DNA of 64,000 bases from CAYPHY01 sp964410625 (lineage in GTDB: Bacteria; Chloroflexota; Anaerolineae; Promineifilales; Promineifilaceae), in NCBI GenBank assembly GCA_964410625.1, contig CAYPHY010000003.1:124001-188000 (forward strand), given 5' to 3'. Positions 1-8,095 of this stretch are shown piece by piece. Within the stretch, counting starts at the first letter, position 1, and the number at the start of each line of letters is the position of its first letter. The position numbers were made by a program, and so were the translations under genes. The notes beneath the pieces were generated by a model that worked only from the letters and a program-made list of their open reading frames with translations, ran no database searches and was not told where the DNA came from.

Positions 1-2
1 TG

Positions 3-1484
3 TTTGAACGCTTGTGGCAACGTACCTCGGCCGAAGAACGGCTATGGCTGCAATCGTTGGCCGTCTTTCGCAGCCCCATGCCAGCCGATGCGCTACCCTC
101 TGCCCTAAAAGGCCGCCAAAGTTTGCTCGCCCGGCAACTGATCCAGCAAGATGGCCGCGGCGGGCTAACGATGTGGCCTGCTTTGCGCGAATTGATCTAC
201 CGCGAGTTGTCGGCCGAGGATCGCGAGCAACTGCACCTACAAGCGGCGATGATTCGCGCGGCGCATGGCGAGTATACAGCCGCGGCTTATCATTACCGGC
301 AAGCGGGCAGGTTCAAAGCGGCGGTGCAACTGTGGTACCCGCACCGCCAGCAAGAGATTGAGCGCGGTCAGGCCAGCGCGGCGCTGGCGGTCTTCCAGGA
401 AATATCCAGTAACCAGTTGCCGAAACAAGAGCGCGAGGCGTTGGCGATCATTCGCGCGGAGTTGAAGTTACTCATTGGGGATGTTCAGGGTGGGCAAAAA
501 GAGCTGGCGAACATCCAATGGCCGTTGGCGCATGAGATCGCGGTGCAGGCGAAGCTGTTGCAAGGTATCTTTCAAAGTTCGCTAGGGTATCCAGATGCGG
601 CCGTCCAATCCTACGAAGAGGGGATGGCGGTCGTTGCCCGCTTGCTAAACAGCCTGGTCCGCTTTCGCCATAAAAGCGGCCGTGTCCATGTGCGGCAGCG
701 CAACCTGGAAGCCGCGTGGCGTGAGGCGCGTCTGGCCTTTGTCGAGGTGCAAAACTTACAGGGGATGATTCAGGCCGAGCAGGGGGAGTATACGGCCGCC
801 ATCGCCGCCCTCAAACAAGCGCTGGAAGTCGCTAAGGATATTCATGACGAACGGGGCATGGCTCAAGCCCACCACCAATTGGCGGCGATAATGGCCTATC
901 AGGGAAAGCTGGAGGAGATGATCGCCCACACCCATGAGGCCACAACCTACTATGAGCGAACAGGCGACCTCGTTCTCGCCCACATGGCGCGGATCAACCT
1001 CTCGGCCGCCTATATCCAGAGCAAACGCTTTGCCGAAGCGGCCGAGACCGCCCAACAAGCGTTGCCGTTTTTCGAGCGCATTAAGGAGCCGTATGGGATG
1101 TCTACAACGGCCGCTAATTTAGCCGAAGCCTACTACGAATTAGGGGAGTTGGAACTGGCCGAAAAGTATGCCTACTATGTCTTGCAACATGAAGAGCCGC
1201 ATACGATGCCCTATGCGCTCTTTACCCTGGGGATGGTGCGGCGCAAACAAAAGCGGTTGCCGGATGCGGCCGCTGTTCTTCAGTCCGGCGCGGAACTGGC
1301 ACAGCAAAACGGCGACCGCTACCTATACGCTTATACTCAACGCGCATTAGGAGAAGTACGTTCAGAGCAGGGGGACGCCGACGAAGCGCAATGTTTATGG
1401 CGCGAAGCCTTCGCCCTCTTTGAAGTGTTAGGACTTGATCAGGAGGCACAACAAACGGCCGTGTTACTGGAGCGCGTCGGCTGA
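3..1484 (+). CDS. TPR-repeat protein, C-terminal part (5' end outside window)
   Basis: The frame is open to the left edge, so the true start is upstream; a TTG at 12 is only the first possible start inside the window. The visible part is almost entirely helical TPR-like repeats, such as the segment around residues 250-330 (GEYTAAIAALKQALEVA) and 380-470. Together with the N-terminal winged-helix-like stretch this resembles the C-terminal part of MalT/AfsR-type or NB-ARC ATPase signalling proteins. No LuxR-type HTH follows the repeats before the stop. The ATPase part, if there is one, lies outside the window. A likely role is protein-protein sensing in the cytoplasm; the exact function is unknown. 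Confidence 0.75.
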   Translation, partial: FERLWQRTSAEERLWLQSLAVFRSPMPADALPSALKGRQSLLARQLIQQDGRGGLTMWPALRELIYRELSAEDREQLHLQAAMIRAAHGEYTAAAYHYRQAGRFKAAVQLWYPHRQQEIERGQASAALAVFQEISSNQLPKQEREALAIIRAELKLLIGDVQGGQKELANIQWPLAHEIAVQAKLLQGIFQSSLGYPDAAVQSYEEGMAVVARLLNSLVRFRHKSGRVHVRQRNLEAAWREARLAFVEVQNLQGMIQAEQGEYTAAIAALKQALEVAKDIHDERGMAQAHHQLAAIMAYQGKLEEMIAHTHEATTYYERTGDLVLAHMARINLSAAYIQSKRFAEAAETAQQALPFFERIKEPYGMSTTAANLAEAYYELGELELAEKYAYYVLQHEEPHTMPYALFTLGMVRRKQKRLPDAAAVLQSGAELAQQNGDRYLYAYTQRALGEVRSEQGDADEAQCLWREAFALFEVLGLDQEAQQTAVLLERVG

Positions 1485-1501
1485 TGTTCTTTTAGTGTAT
1501 C

Positions 1502-1562
1502 AGTATATTGGTGTATTGGTATATTTTATCAATAGACCAATACACCAATACACCAATATACC
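1502..1562. repeat. Word-array hairpin, GTGTATTG family
   Basis: The arms at 1502-1525 and 1539-1562 are reverse complements at about 22 of 24 positions, with a 13-nt loop. Each arm is built from copies of an 8-nt word like GTATATTG/GTGTATTG. The element lies between the convergent stops of the TPR gene (1484) and msrA (1567). The same words recur at 44650-44690 and 48325-48428. It could act as a bidirectional terminator or 3'-end stabiliser; there is no clear U-tract. Confidence 0.8.
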
Positions 1563-1566
1563 ATCA

Positions 1567-2118
1567 CTACGCCGGTTCCTTCAGCCGTTCCTGGAAACTC
1601 TTGCGGAACTTCCGCACCTTGGGGTCAATCACATACATGCAATAAGGCTGGTAGGGATTGTTGCGGTAATAGTTCTGGTGGTAATCCTCCGCCTCGTAAA
1701 AAGTGTCTAGCGGAGCAATTTCAGTGACGATGGGGTTGGGCCAGACCTTCGCCGCCTCTGCTTCGGCCAGTGAGCGTTCAGCAATCGCTTTTTGCTCCTC
1801 GTCATGGTAGAAAATGGCCGAGCGATATTGCGGACCGACATCATTCCCCTGGCGGTTTAATGTCGTCGGGTCGTGGACGCGCCAGAAGATATAGAGGATT
1901 TCCTCATAAGAGATGACATCGGGATCAAATGTGATTTGCGCCACTTCCGCATGTCCGGTGCGGCCGGTGCAAACCTGCTGGTAAGTAGGGTTCTCCACAT
2001 GGCCGCCCGCGTAGCCAGAAACGACCCGCTCGACGCCCTTCACATCCTGATAAACAGCCTCCACACACCAAAAGCAGCCCCCGCCGAGGGTTGCGGTCTC
2101 TAATTGTCGTGTACTCAT
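1567..2118 (-). CDS. msrA: Peptide-methionine (S)-S-oxide reductase MsrA
   Basis: The enzyme reduces methionine S-sulfoxide in proteins and free methionine, using thioredoxin, and repairs oxidative damage in the cytoplasm. The N-terminal GGCFWC motif (about residues 12-17) holds the catalytic Cys. The family stretches SGYAGG, GHAEV and the HDPTT region follow in order. The length of 183 aa is normal for a single-domain MsrA with no MsrB fusion. The ATG at 2118 has AGGAG a few bases upstream. An ACGCGGAT-type half-element (2139-2182) lies directly upstream of this ribosome binding site. Confidence 0.96.
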   Translation of the reverse strand: MSTRQLETATLGGGCFWCVEAVYQDVKGVERVVSGYAGGHVENPTYQQVCTGRTGHAEVAQITFDPDVISYEEILYIFWRVHDPTTLNRQGNDVGPQYRSAIFYHDEEQKAIAERSLAEAEAAKVWPNPIVTEIAPLDTFYEAEDYHQNYYRNNPYQPYCMYVIDPKVRKFRKSFQERLKEPA

Positions 2119-2138
2119 GGTTTCTCCTGGTAAAAATA

Positions 2139-2182
2139 GTTACGCGGATGACGCTGATAAAACGCAGATAACGCGGATTTTC
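2139..2182 (-). repeat. ACGCGGAT half-element upstream of msrA
   Basis: Four octamers of the form ACGCNGAT start at 2142, 2151, 2162 and 2171 (spacing 9, 11, 9), preceded by GTT. Read with msrA the words are ATCCGCGT-like and end in GTAAC about 10 nt before the AGGAG site. The same layout with nearly the same spacing is found at 2820, 25748, 36152 and 37331. Confidence 0.85.
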
Positions 2183-2293
2183 ATCTACGTCTGTAAGCGC
2201 TGCACTCAGCGCCAACTGTCCTATAGACATTTTAGTCACTATCCATCTTACCTGCCACTGGCGCGAAAAATGGTTACAATTCTCTTACAAACC

Positions 2294-2779
2294 ATGCTGA
2301 TCTATCTGTTTGGCCTACCGGCGGCCGGTAAGAACTATGTCGGTGAAATCCTGGCTGAAGAATTCGGCTTTCACTTTCATGACGCTGACCATGACCTGAC
2401 GGCCGAGATGCGCGAAGCGATCCGCCTCGGCCGTCCCTTCACCGAAGCGATGCGCGACCGCTTTTATGAGCTGGTGATCGAGCGGATCGAGGAACTGACG
2501 GCCGCTTACCCCAATGTTGCCGTCGCCCAGGCCACCTTCAAAGAAAAACATCGCAATCGCATTCTGGAGCGTTTCCCAGAAGCGGTGATGGTACTGGTCG
2601 AAGCTGACGAGGGAGTGCGGATTGAGCGGCTCCAACGGGGGAACAACCTGATCACGGCCGACTACGCTCGTCAAATCGCCCGCCACTATGAGCCACCGCT
2701 CTGTGATTGTGCGGTGTTAGTGAACAATGGCGGCCGTGCGGCCGTCGTTGAGCAATTGAATGCGCTGCTAAACTTGTAA
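2294..2779 (+). CDS. Small P-loop kinase (gluconokinase/shikimate-kinase-like)
   Basis: This is a 161-aa P-loop kinase of the shikimate kinase/gluconokinase type. The Walker A is GLPAAGKN at about residues 7-14. The frame is open further upstream to 2117, but that part is intergenic repeat, and the ATG at 2294 puts the P-loop at the usual place near the N terminus. The Walker A ends in Asn, where Ser/Thr normally binds Mg-ATP. A DADHD acidic stretch follows at about residues 29-33. It is placed just before pgi, so a sugar or sugar-acid substrate is plausible but not shown. Its stop TAA is followed at once by a GCGATTTG hairpin. Confidence 0.75.
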   Translation: MLIYLFGLPAAGKNYVGEILAEEFGFHFHDADHDLTAEMREAIRLGRPFTEAMRDRFYELVIERIEELTAAYPNVAVAQATFKEKHRNRILERFPEAVMVLVEADEGVRIERLQRGNNLITADYARQIARHYEPPLCDCAVLVNNGGRAAVVEQLNALLNL

Positions 2780-2780
2780 C

Positions 2781-2807
2781 GTAACGCGATTTGCCAAATC
2801 ACGCTAC
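2781..2807. repeat. GCGATTTG-family hairpin after the kinase stop
   Basis: The arms at 2781-2793 and 2795-2807 pair over 13 positions with two transition differences, and the loop is one base. It begins two bases after the TAA of the kinase. The same hairpin is found after the response regulator stop (43886-43917), and a damaged copy lies at 44763-44785. Confidence 0.8.
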
Positions 2808-2819
2808 ACTTCACAAGAA

Positions 2820-2862
2820 AAAATCCGAGTAATCAGCGCTTTATCCGCGTCATCTGCGTAAC
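2820..2862 (+). repeat. ACGCGGAT half-element upstream of pgi
   Basis: On the plus strand the words are ATCCGAGT, ATCAGCGC, ATCCGCGT and ATCTGCGT, starting at 2823, 2832, 2843 and 2852 (spacing 9, 11, 9) and ending in AAC. The pgi ribosome binding site AGGAGG follows about 10 nt later. Together with 2139-2182 it forms an inverted pair flanking the kinase gene. Confidence 0.85.
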
Positions 2863-2880
2863 GCTTCAAGAGGAGGCACA

Positions 2881-4515
2881 ATGATCAATCTCACCAGTTC
2901 CCCCCCCTGGCTGGCATTAGAAGTCCACCGGCAGGATATGGACAACATCCACATGCGCGAGCTATTTGCCGACGACCCCCAACGCTTCGAGCGTTTCTCG
3001 CTACGCTTTCAAGATATTCTCTTCGACTACTCCAAGAACCGCATCACCGAACAAACCCTGTTCATTCTGCTGACGTTAGCCTATCAAGCCGGGTTGCGAC
3101 AAAAAATTGAAGCTATGTTCAACGGCGAAAAGATCAACAGTACCGAAGATCGCGCGGTGTTGCATATCGCCTTACGCAATCGCAGCAATCGGCCGATCTT
3201 CGTAGATGGCGAAGATGTCATGCCGGAGGTCAACCGCGTCCTGGCGAAGATGCGCCGCTTTAGCGAAGCGGTGCGCTCCGGCGAATGGCGCGGCTACACT
3301 GGGCAGGCGATTACCGATGTGGTCAATATCGGCATCGGTGGCTCCGACCTGGGGCCACAGATGGTCGTGACAGCGCTCAAGCCCTACGTGCAGGAGGGGC
3401 TGAATTTTCATTTTGTCTCCAATGTGGACGGAACCGACATCGCCGAAGTTTTGCGTGTTGTTCACCCGGAGACCACGCTTTTCCTGATTGCTTCTAAGAC
3501 CTTCACCACGCAAGAGACAATGACCAACGCCCATACCGCGCGACGCTGGTTCCTGGAGACGGCCGCCGACGAAGCGGCCGTTGCCAAACACTTTGTCGCC
3601 CTTTCCACCAACGCCGAAGGGGTAAGCCAGTTTGGGATTGACACCGAGAATATGTTTGAGTTTTGGGACTGGGTGGGCGGCCGTTACTCTTTGTGGTCGG
3701 CTATCGGTCTTTCCATTGCCCTGGCGATTGGCATGGACGGCTTTGAGGAGTTGTTGACCGGGGCGCATGAGGTGGACGAGCATTTCCGCACCGCGCCCTT
3801 TGAGCGCAACATCCCGGTGCTCATGGGTTTGCTTGGCATCTGGTACAACAACTTCTTCGGCGCACAAAGCCACGCCATTTTGCCTTATGACCAATACCTC
3901 TCCCGCTTTGCCGCTTACTTTCAACAGGGGGATATGGAGAGCAATGGCAAGCGCGTGACGAAGGAGGGGGAGCCGGTGGATTACCAGACCGGGCCGATCA
4001 TTTGGGGTGAACCGGGGACGAATGGACAACACGCCTTTTACCAATTGATCCACCAGGGGACCAAACTGATTCCTTGCGACTTCCTCGCTCCGGCACAAAG
4101 CCATAACCCGCTTGGCGACCATCACACCATCCTGCTTTCTAACTTCTTCGCCCAAACGGAAGCGTTGATGAAGGGCAAGACGGCCGATGAAGTCCGCGCC
4201 GAACTGGAGCAGCAGGGCATTCCGCCTAACGATGTCTTGATAGCGGCGAAGACATTTGAGGGAAATCGGCCGTCGAACTCCTTCCTCTTTAAGAAGCTGA
4301 CGCCGAAAACGTTAGGCTCACTGATTGTCCTCTACGAACACAAGATATTCACCCAGGGCGTGATTTGGAACATCAACTCCTTCGACCAGATGGGTGTGGA
4401 GCTAGGCAAGCAACTGGCAAAGACGATCCTCCCCGAATTAGCAGGCGACGAGCCAGTCACTTCCCACGACGCTTCGACGAATGGATTGATCAACGCCTAC
4501 AAAGAAATGCGCTAG
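2881..4515 (+). CDS. pgi: Glucose-6-phosphate isomerase
   Basis: It interconverts glucose 6-phosphate and fructose 6-phosphate in glycolysis and gluconeogenesis. The 544-aa length fits the long bacterial/eukaryotic PGI type. Family stretches are clear: the phosphate-binding GIGGSDLGP region (about 151-159), SKTFTTQET (about 205-213), the FDQMGVELGK signature near 505, and GGRYSLWSAIG (about 266-276). The ATG at 2881 has a strong AGGAGG. A short C-terminal tail follows the conserved core. It is co-directional with the upstream P-loop kinase. Confidence 0.97.
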   Translation: MINLTSSPPWLALEVHRQDMDNIHMRELFADDPQRFERFSLRFQDILFDYSKNRITEQTLFILLTLAYQAGLRQKIEAMFNGEKINSTEDRAVLHIALRNRSNRPIFVDGEDVMPEVNRVLAKMRRFSEAVRSGEWRGYTGQAITDVVNIGIGGSDLGPQMVVTALKPYVQEGLNFHFVSNVDGTDIAEVLRVVHPETTLFLIASKTFTTQETMTNAHTARRWFLETAADEAAVAKHFVALSTNAEGVSQFGIDTENMFEFWDWVGGRYSLWSAIGLSIALAIGMDGFEELLTGAHEVDEHFRTAPFERNIPVLMGLLGIWYNNFFGAQSHAILPYDQYLSRFAAYFQQGDMESNGKRVTKEGEPVDYQTGPIIWGEPGTNGQHAFYQLIHQGTKLIPCDFLAPAQSHNPLGDHHTILLSNFFAQTEALMKGKTADEVRAELEQQGIPPNDVLIAAKTFEGNRPSNSFLFKKLTPKTLGSLIVLYEHKIFTQGVIWNINSFDQMGVELGKQLAKTILPELAGDEPVTSHDASTNGLINAYKEMR

Positions 4516-4652
4516 TATTCGACTGGACCTGGGGCGGCTGGTTGACCTGTTGCTTGCGTTTGGTTTGCGACGGGTAATAAGCGGCTTTGCATCCAGAAAC
4601 GAACGGCCGACTCCCATACAATCATAGTGGACAGAAGGTTCGGAGTAAGGAG

Positions 4653-4686
4653 AGACCTCAGAGACTTTCAAAAAGCTCTGAGGTCT
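4653..4686 (+). terminator. Perfect 11-bp hairpin before the SH3 gene
   Basis: AGACCTCAGAG at 4653-4663 pairs perfectly with CTCTGAGGTCT at 4676-4686 around a 12-nt loop. Only TTAT follows, so the U-tract is weak. It sits 138 bp after the pgi stop and 36 bp before the next start. It could end pgi transcripts or shape the 5' leader of the next gene. Confidence 0.55.
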
Positions 4687-4722
4687 TATCATCCTCTATT
4701 GATTGTATCGGGAGTAGTTATC

Positions 4723-5592
4723 ATGAGTATATTTTCCAACACCAATACCCACTATCGGACGGGTGAGCGGACAACCGGACATGCTGCTGATAATAAGTGG
4801 CTGGCGGCTTTGCTCGCTTTTGTTGTCTCTTTTGCCCTTTTCCTGGCCCCGTTTCTGGCCTTTGCGGAGATTGTGCCTTCGGGGTTGCGGCCGTTATTCA
4901 GCTTCCCCATCCCCGCCGCGCTCATCCTCAGTGTATTGACTACCGGCATGGGACTGGCGATGCGCCGGTCGGCGGCCGATTCGCGCAATTGGGCGATTGG
5001 CCTGGCCATTGTTGGCGCGTTGGGCATCACCATTCTCGCTGTGTTTGGGGCTTTGGTCATTGATGAAGATCAGTTCGCCGACCGCGCCAGCTTTGAAGCC
5101 CTACGCACCTCCTTTGAGGAGATGAACCTGACGGAGGCGCAGATCGCTCAGTTGGATGTGATATTGAGTGGTCGGGGATATGTGACGGTGACCGATCTGA
5201 CCGAATTGTCGCTGACCGACAATCAACGGCAGGAAGTGGCGGCCTTGCTCAGCGCCAGTGGCTTTGTCACCGAACAGGATGTGATCAATATCATCGAAGC
5301 CCAGGAAGCCAAGCGGCTGACGGAGACATGCTTCATCACGCCGCTCGCCGAGTATAGCAGCGTTTCTATACGCCAATCGCCGGAAGTGGCGGACAACAAC
5401 TTCATTCGCGGGCTATATCGAGGCGAGCAAATGGAAGTGATCGGCCATAATGGTGGTATCAGCGGCAGCAGTCGTTGGTGGCTGGTCGCCTATGGCCCCG
5501 AAGAAAGCCCCCTGTTTGGCTGGGTGTCTAGCTCCGTCGTTAGCTCAATCAACCCTGGTGTCTGTGATGGGTTGACGCAGTATCCCTCTTAA
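4723..5592 (+). CDS. Membrane protein with C-terminal bacterial SH3-like domain
   Basis: This 289-aa protein has three predicted membrane helices (about residues 25-48, 56-78 and 88-110). A helical linker with two similar segments follows (LTEAQIAQLDVILSGRGYVT and LTDNQRQEVAALLSASGFVT). The C terminus (about 215-275) looks like a bacterial SH3 domain, with the IRQSP and WWLVAYGP...GWVSSSVV pattern. It is probably membrane-anchored with the SH3-like part facing the wall. The frame is open to 4627, but the ATG at 4723 follows the hairpin and has GGAG nearby. The function is unknown. Confidence 0.7.
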   Translation: MSIFSNTNTHYRTGERTTGHAADNKWLAALLAFVVSFALFLAPFLAFAEIVPSGLRPLFSFPIPAALILSVLTTGMGLAMRRSAADSRNWAIGLAIVGALGITILAVFGALVIDEDQFADRASFEALRTSFEEMNLTEAQIAQLDVILSGRGYVTVTDLTELSLTDNQRQEVAALLSASGFVTEQDVINIIEAQEAKRLTETCFITPLAEYSSVSIRQSPEVADNNFIRGLYRGEQMEVIGHNGGISGSSRWWLVAYGPEESPLFGWVSSSVVSSINPGVCDGLTQYPS

Positions 5593-5602
5593 ATCGGTGA
5601 GC

Positions 5603-5677
5603 GGTGAACGGTAATCGGTGAGCAGTAATCGGATTTCAGACCTAAGACCGATTACCGTTCACCGATTACTGTTTACT
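5603..5677. repeat. Word-array hairpin, GGTGAACGGTAATC family
   Basis: The arms at 5603-5632 and 5648-5677 pair over 30 positions with about five transition differences. Each arm is four 7-nt words (GGTGAAC, GGTAATC, GGTGAGC, AGTAATC). It fills the space between the convergent stops at 5592 and 5676, and the right arm enters the ThuA stop codon. A single arm of the same family lies at 40983-41028. Confidence 0.8.
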
Positions 5678-6407
5678 AGATCTTCTCCAAAGGCTCCGGT
5701 CGGTGACCAAAATTAACCACCGGGCCGCCGCTGGGGGCCGCCCACTGGACCCCATTGCTGATCACCTGTAGCACCTCCGGTTGGTGGTAGATGGGATAGG
5801 TCTCGTGGCCGGGGCGGAAGTAGAAGATTTTGCCTCGGCCGCGATAGAAGCAACAACCACTGCGAAAGACCTCGCCTCCGGCAAACCAGCTAACAAACAC
5901 CAACTGATCCGGTTCGGGGATATCAAAGTGTTCGCCATACATCTCCGCCTGGGGAATTTCAAAGTATTCCGGCAATCCTTTGGCGATGGGGTGGCCTGGC
6001 GAAACAACCCAGATGCGCTCTCTTTCCCCTGCCTCGCGCCATTTGAGATTGCAGGTTGTACCCATCAACTTGCTGAAAATCTTAGAATAGTGACCAGAGT
6101 GGAGGACAATTAACCCCATTCCGTCGGCAATCACCCGCTGGTGGACTTTGTTGACCACCTCATCGCTAACTTGCCCATGGGCCATATGCCCCCACCAAAG
6201 CAAAACGTCAGTATCGGCTAATACTTCATCAGTTAGCCCATGTTCCGGCTCATCCAGCGTAGCCGTCCGTACATCCAAACCCTCTTGGCGCAAATGGGCC
6301 GCAATCGCACCATGAATCCCCTGCGGGTAAATTTCGCCAATAGCCTTATTCCGTTTTTCGTGTAGAAACTCGTTCCAAACTGTCACCCGAACCATATCAA
6401 TCACCAT
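5676..6407 (-). CDS. ThuA-like domain protein (trehalose-utilisation type)
   Basis: This 243-aa protein has a ThuA-like, class-I-glutamine-amidotransferase-type fold. Visible segments are VTVWNEF at the N terminus, DVLLWWGHMAHG (about 87-98), GLIVLHSGHYSKIF (about 117-130) and the FRPGHETYPIYH stretch (about 200-211). ThuA proteins are commonly paired with Gfo/Idh/MocA oxidoreductases in sugar metabolism; here the partner gene lies directly upstream and overlaps it by about 11 bp. GGAGG is close to the first in-frame starts, so the ATG at 6407 or the GTG at 6404 is likely. The exact substrate is unknown. Confidence 0.88.
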   Translation of the reverse strand: MVIDMVRVTVWNEFLHEKRNKAIGEIYPQGIHGAIAAHLRQEGLDVRTATLDEPEHGLTDEVLADTDVLLWWGHMAHGQVSDEVVNKVHQRVIADGMGLIVLHSGHYSKIFSKLMGTTCNLKWREAGERERIWVVSPGHPIAKGLPEYFEIPQAEMYGEHFDIPEPDQLVFVSWFAGGEVFRSGCCFYRGRGKIFYFRPGHETYPIYHQPEVLQVISNGVQWAAPSGGPVVNFGHRPEPLEKI

Positions 6408-7494
6408 AAACCTCCACTAATCGCTCACTCTCCCAATCTCCCAGTCTCTCAGTCTCAGAGATTAGGAGACTGGGGGATTGGGAGACTGCGACGGGTATGC
6501 CGTTTTGCGCGGCCGAGGCGCGAATCGCATCCCACAGATGGGCCATACGCAGACCTACTTCCGGTGGGGAAGGGTTGGGGATTTGCCCTTCACGCACCAG
6601 CAAGAATTGTTCCCATACGCCCAGCGATGGGTTGATCTCCACCGGCTGCCAGCCCTCCTTTTCGTCGTGTTGTACTTCCAGGAAGTTGCCCCACGCGCCC
6701 GTGCGTAACATGCCCTCCGTCCCCAGCACGCGGATTTCGGAGGAGCAAGAGGGGGAGGTGTTGCCACAAGCGTTGAGCGTCACCAGCGTGCCGGAGCGCA
6801 GCCGGGCGATGACCACGCCGGTGATGTCTACCGGACGGCCGTGATTATCCAGCCAGGCCGCCACTTCCACAAAAGGTTCGCCCGCCAGGTCTGCGACCGT
6901 ATTCAGCAGATGTGCGCCGGTATCGAAGAAAAAGCCACCGCCGGAGAGTTCCGGTTGCTGTCGCCAACTGCCGACACAATAATAGTCCCAGTTCTGCCAA
7001 ATAGCGCCATTGATATTGAGGACACGGCCGAGTTTGCCAGACTGGATGAGCGAGACGGCTGTGCGTACCTGTGGCGATAAGCTGCCCTGGAAGGCGACCA
7101 CCAACGAGCGGCCAGTGGCGTTGCGGGTGGCGATCAAGCTTTCCGCTTCGTCGGCCGTCATCACCATCGGCTTTTCCAGCAACACATCTAGCCCCGCTTC
7201 CAAACACACTTTGGCCTGATCATGATGGTAGACATGGGGCGTAAGAATAAAGACGGCATCCAACTGTGGGCCATAGGTTACCAACAGGCGGTGCAGGTCG
7301 GGTTCATTCGCTGGAACGGGCCTTCCTGCTTCCTCAAACACCTTAACCATTTCGGCGTACATGGCGGCCGACGGCTCGCACAACACCGGAAAAGTCGTAC
7401 CCGGAAAGTGGGCCAGAATCGTCCGCACATGATGGCGGGCCATGTTGCCACAACCAACAACGGCCGCGCGAACAGGCGAAATAAATGGATTCAT
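6397..7494 (-). CDS. Gfo/Idh/MocA family oxidoreductase
   Basis: This is an NAD(P)-dependent dehydrogenase of sugars or cyclitols, 365 aa. The N-terminal Rossmann fold has AVVGCGNMARHH (about 11-22), and EKPM with the conserved Lys lies at about 107-110. The C-terminal substrate domain has GGGFFFDTGAH (about 186-196). The family part ends near residue 337; the last 26 or so residues (from about LLISETERLGDWESERL) are encoded by a word-array hairpin (6428-6484), so the native tail was probably replaced. It is the first gene of a leftward pair with the ThuA-like gene. AGGAG precedes the ATG. Confidence 0.92.
   Translation of the reverse strand: MNPFISPVRAAVVGCGNMARHHVRTILAHFPGTTFPVLCEPSAAMYAEMVKVFEEAGRPVPANEPDLHRLLVTYGPQLDAVFILTPHVYHHDQAKVCLEAGLDVLLEKPMVMTADEAESLIATRNATGRSLVVAFQGSLSPQVRTAVSLIQSGKLGRVLNINGAIWQNWDYYCVGSWRQQPELSGGGFFFDTGAHLLNTVADLAGEPFVEVAAWLDNHGRPVDITGVVIARLRSGTLVTLNACGNTSPSCSSEIRVLGTEGMLRTGAWGNFLEVQHDEKEGWQPVEINPSLGVWEQFLLVREGQIPNPSPPEVGLRMAHLWDAIRASAAQNGIPVAVSQSPSLLISETERLGDWESERLVEVYGD
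6428..6484. repeat. Word-array hairpin inside the 3' end of the Gfo/Idh/MocA gene
   Basis: The arms at 6428-6455 and 6457-6484 pair over 28 positions with four transition differences. The words are AGATTAGG/AGACTGGG-like octamers. The whole hairpin is translated as the C-terminal tail of the oxidoreductase. The same family is seen at 10565, 23368, 49238, 51533 and 58839. Confidence 0.85.
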
Positions 7495-7517
7495 CTAAAG
7501 AACTCCTGAGTTTGTTT

Positions 7518-7567
7518 TGAGTTGTCCCCTCAATTTGAGATGGCAACTCAGTATAATCTAAGTATAA
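7518..7567. promoter_or_regulatory. 33-bp palindrome with two TATAAT boxes, divergent control region
   Basis: TGAGTTGTCCCCTCAA (7518-7533) and TTGAGATGGCAACTCA (7535-7550) mirror each other around 7534, with only two non-pairing positions. TATAAT follows at 7552-7557 and again at 7562-7567. The region lies between the leftward Gfo/ThuA genes and the rightward small gene at 7589. A repressor or activator operator is the simplest reading; no clear -35 box is seen. Confidence 0.55.
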
Positions 7568-7588
7568 TGCTAATGAATGAGGTTAGCT

Positions 7589-7903
7589 ATGGTAATGCAT
7601 GATGTAACCCAACCCTCAAACTATGAGCGTAAACTTCTTGCAATTGTGCGCCGATTACCGCCGGAGCAAGGGCAACAGTTATTAGCTTTTGCGCGTTTTT
7701 TGGCCTATGAAACCTTTGAGACAACGGAGCTTGATTTTCTGGAGGAGGAATTAGAAGACGCCTATACAGAAGACGACGCGCGTTGGGATGCGCTTCTTGC
7801 TTCCGAGGAAGGCCAACTAGTATTAGAAAAGCTGGCTGATGAAGCCCTTGCGGACATTCGCGCTGGCACGGCGCAGGCGATGATTTTTACACTTGATACC
7901 TGA
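7589..7903 (+). CDS. Small acidic protein, antitoxin-like (DUF2281-like), unknown
   Basis: This protein of about 104 aa begins with a helical region (YERKLLAIVRRLPPEQGQQLLAFARFLAYETFE) of the kind seen in DUF2281-like and antitoxin-type proteins. A very acidic middle (FLEEELEDAYTEDDARWDALL) and a helical end follow. I chose the ATG at 7589 because GAGGT lies 5 nt before it; an ATG at 7577 is also in frame. No toxin partner is visible downstream: 7904-8095 has no supported ORF. The gene and its surroundings lack the CGGCCG words common elsewhere, which may point to transfer. Confidence 0.6.
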   Translation: MVMHDVTQPSNYERKLLAIVRRLPPEQGQQLLAFARFLAYETFETTELDFLEEELEDAYTEDDARWDALLASEEGQLVLEKLADEALADIRAGTAQAMIFTLDT

Positions 7904-8095
7904 TAATGAAGTAGCAGATGCTCCCTCAGTTACGGTATCATGAGTTTACCCATGTACATATCCGCTAACGCACAGTGAAAACATATCGCGTTTGGCGTGA
8001 CAACCCTCGCTCCCCAGCCCTGCAATTCAAACTTATTAGCTAATGCAATTTAATCTAATTGGTCAGTGCGTACAAAAATTCATTTACAACGTGCC

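Noticed and set aside
2117..2293. N-terminal extension of the P-loop kinase
   Set aside because: The extra residues come from intergenic repeat DNA, and the P-loop would be too far from the start.
3172..4155. Long frame antisense to pgi
   Set aside because: Shadow of the strongly conserved pgi coding sequence.
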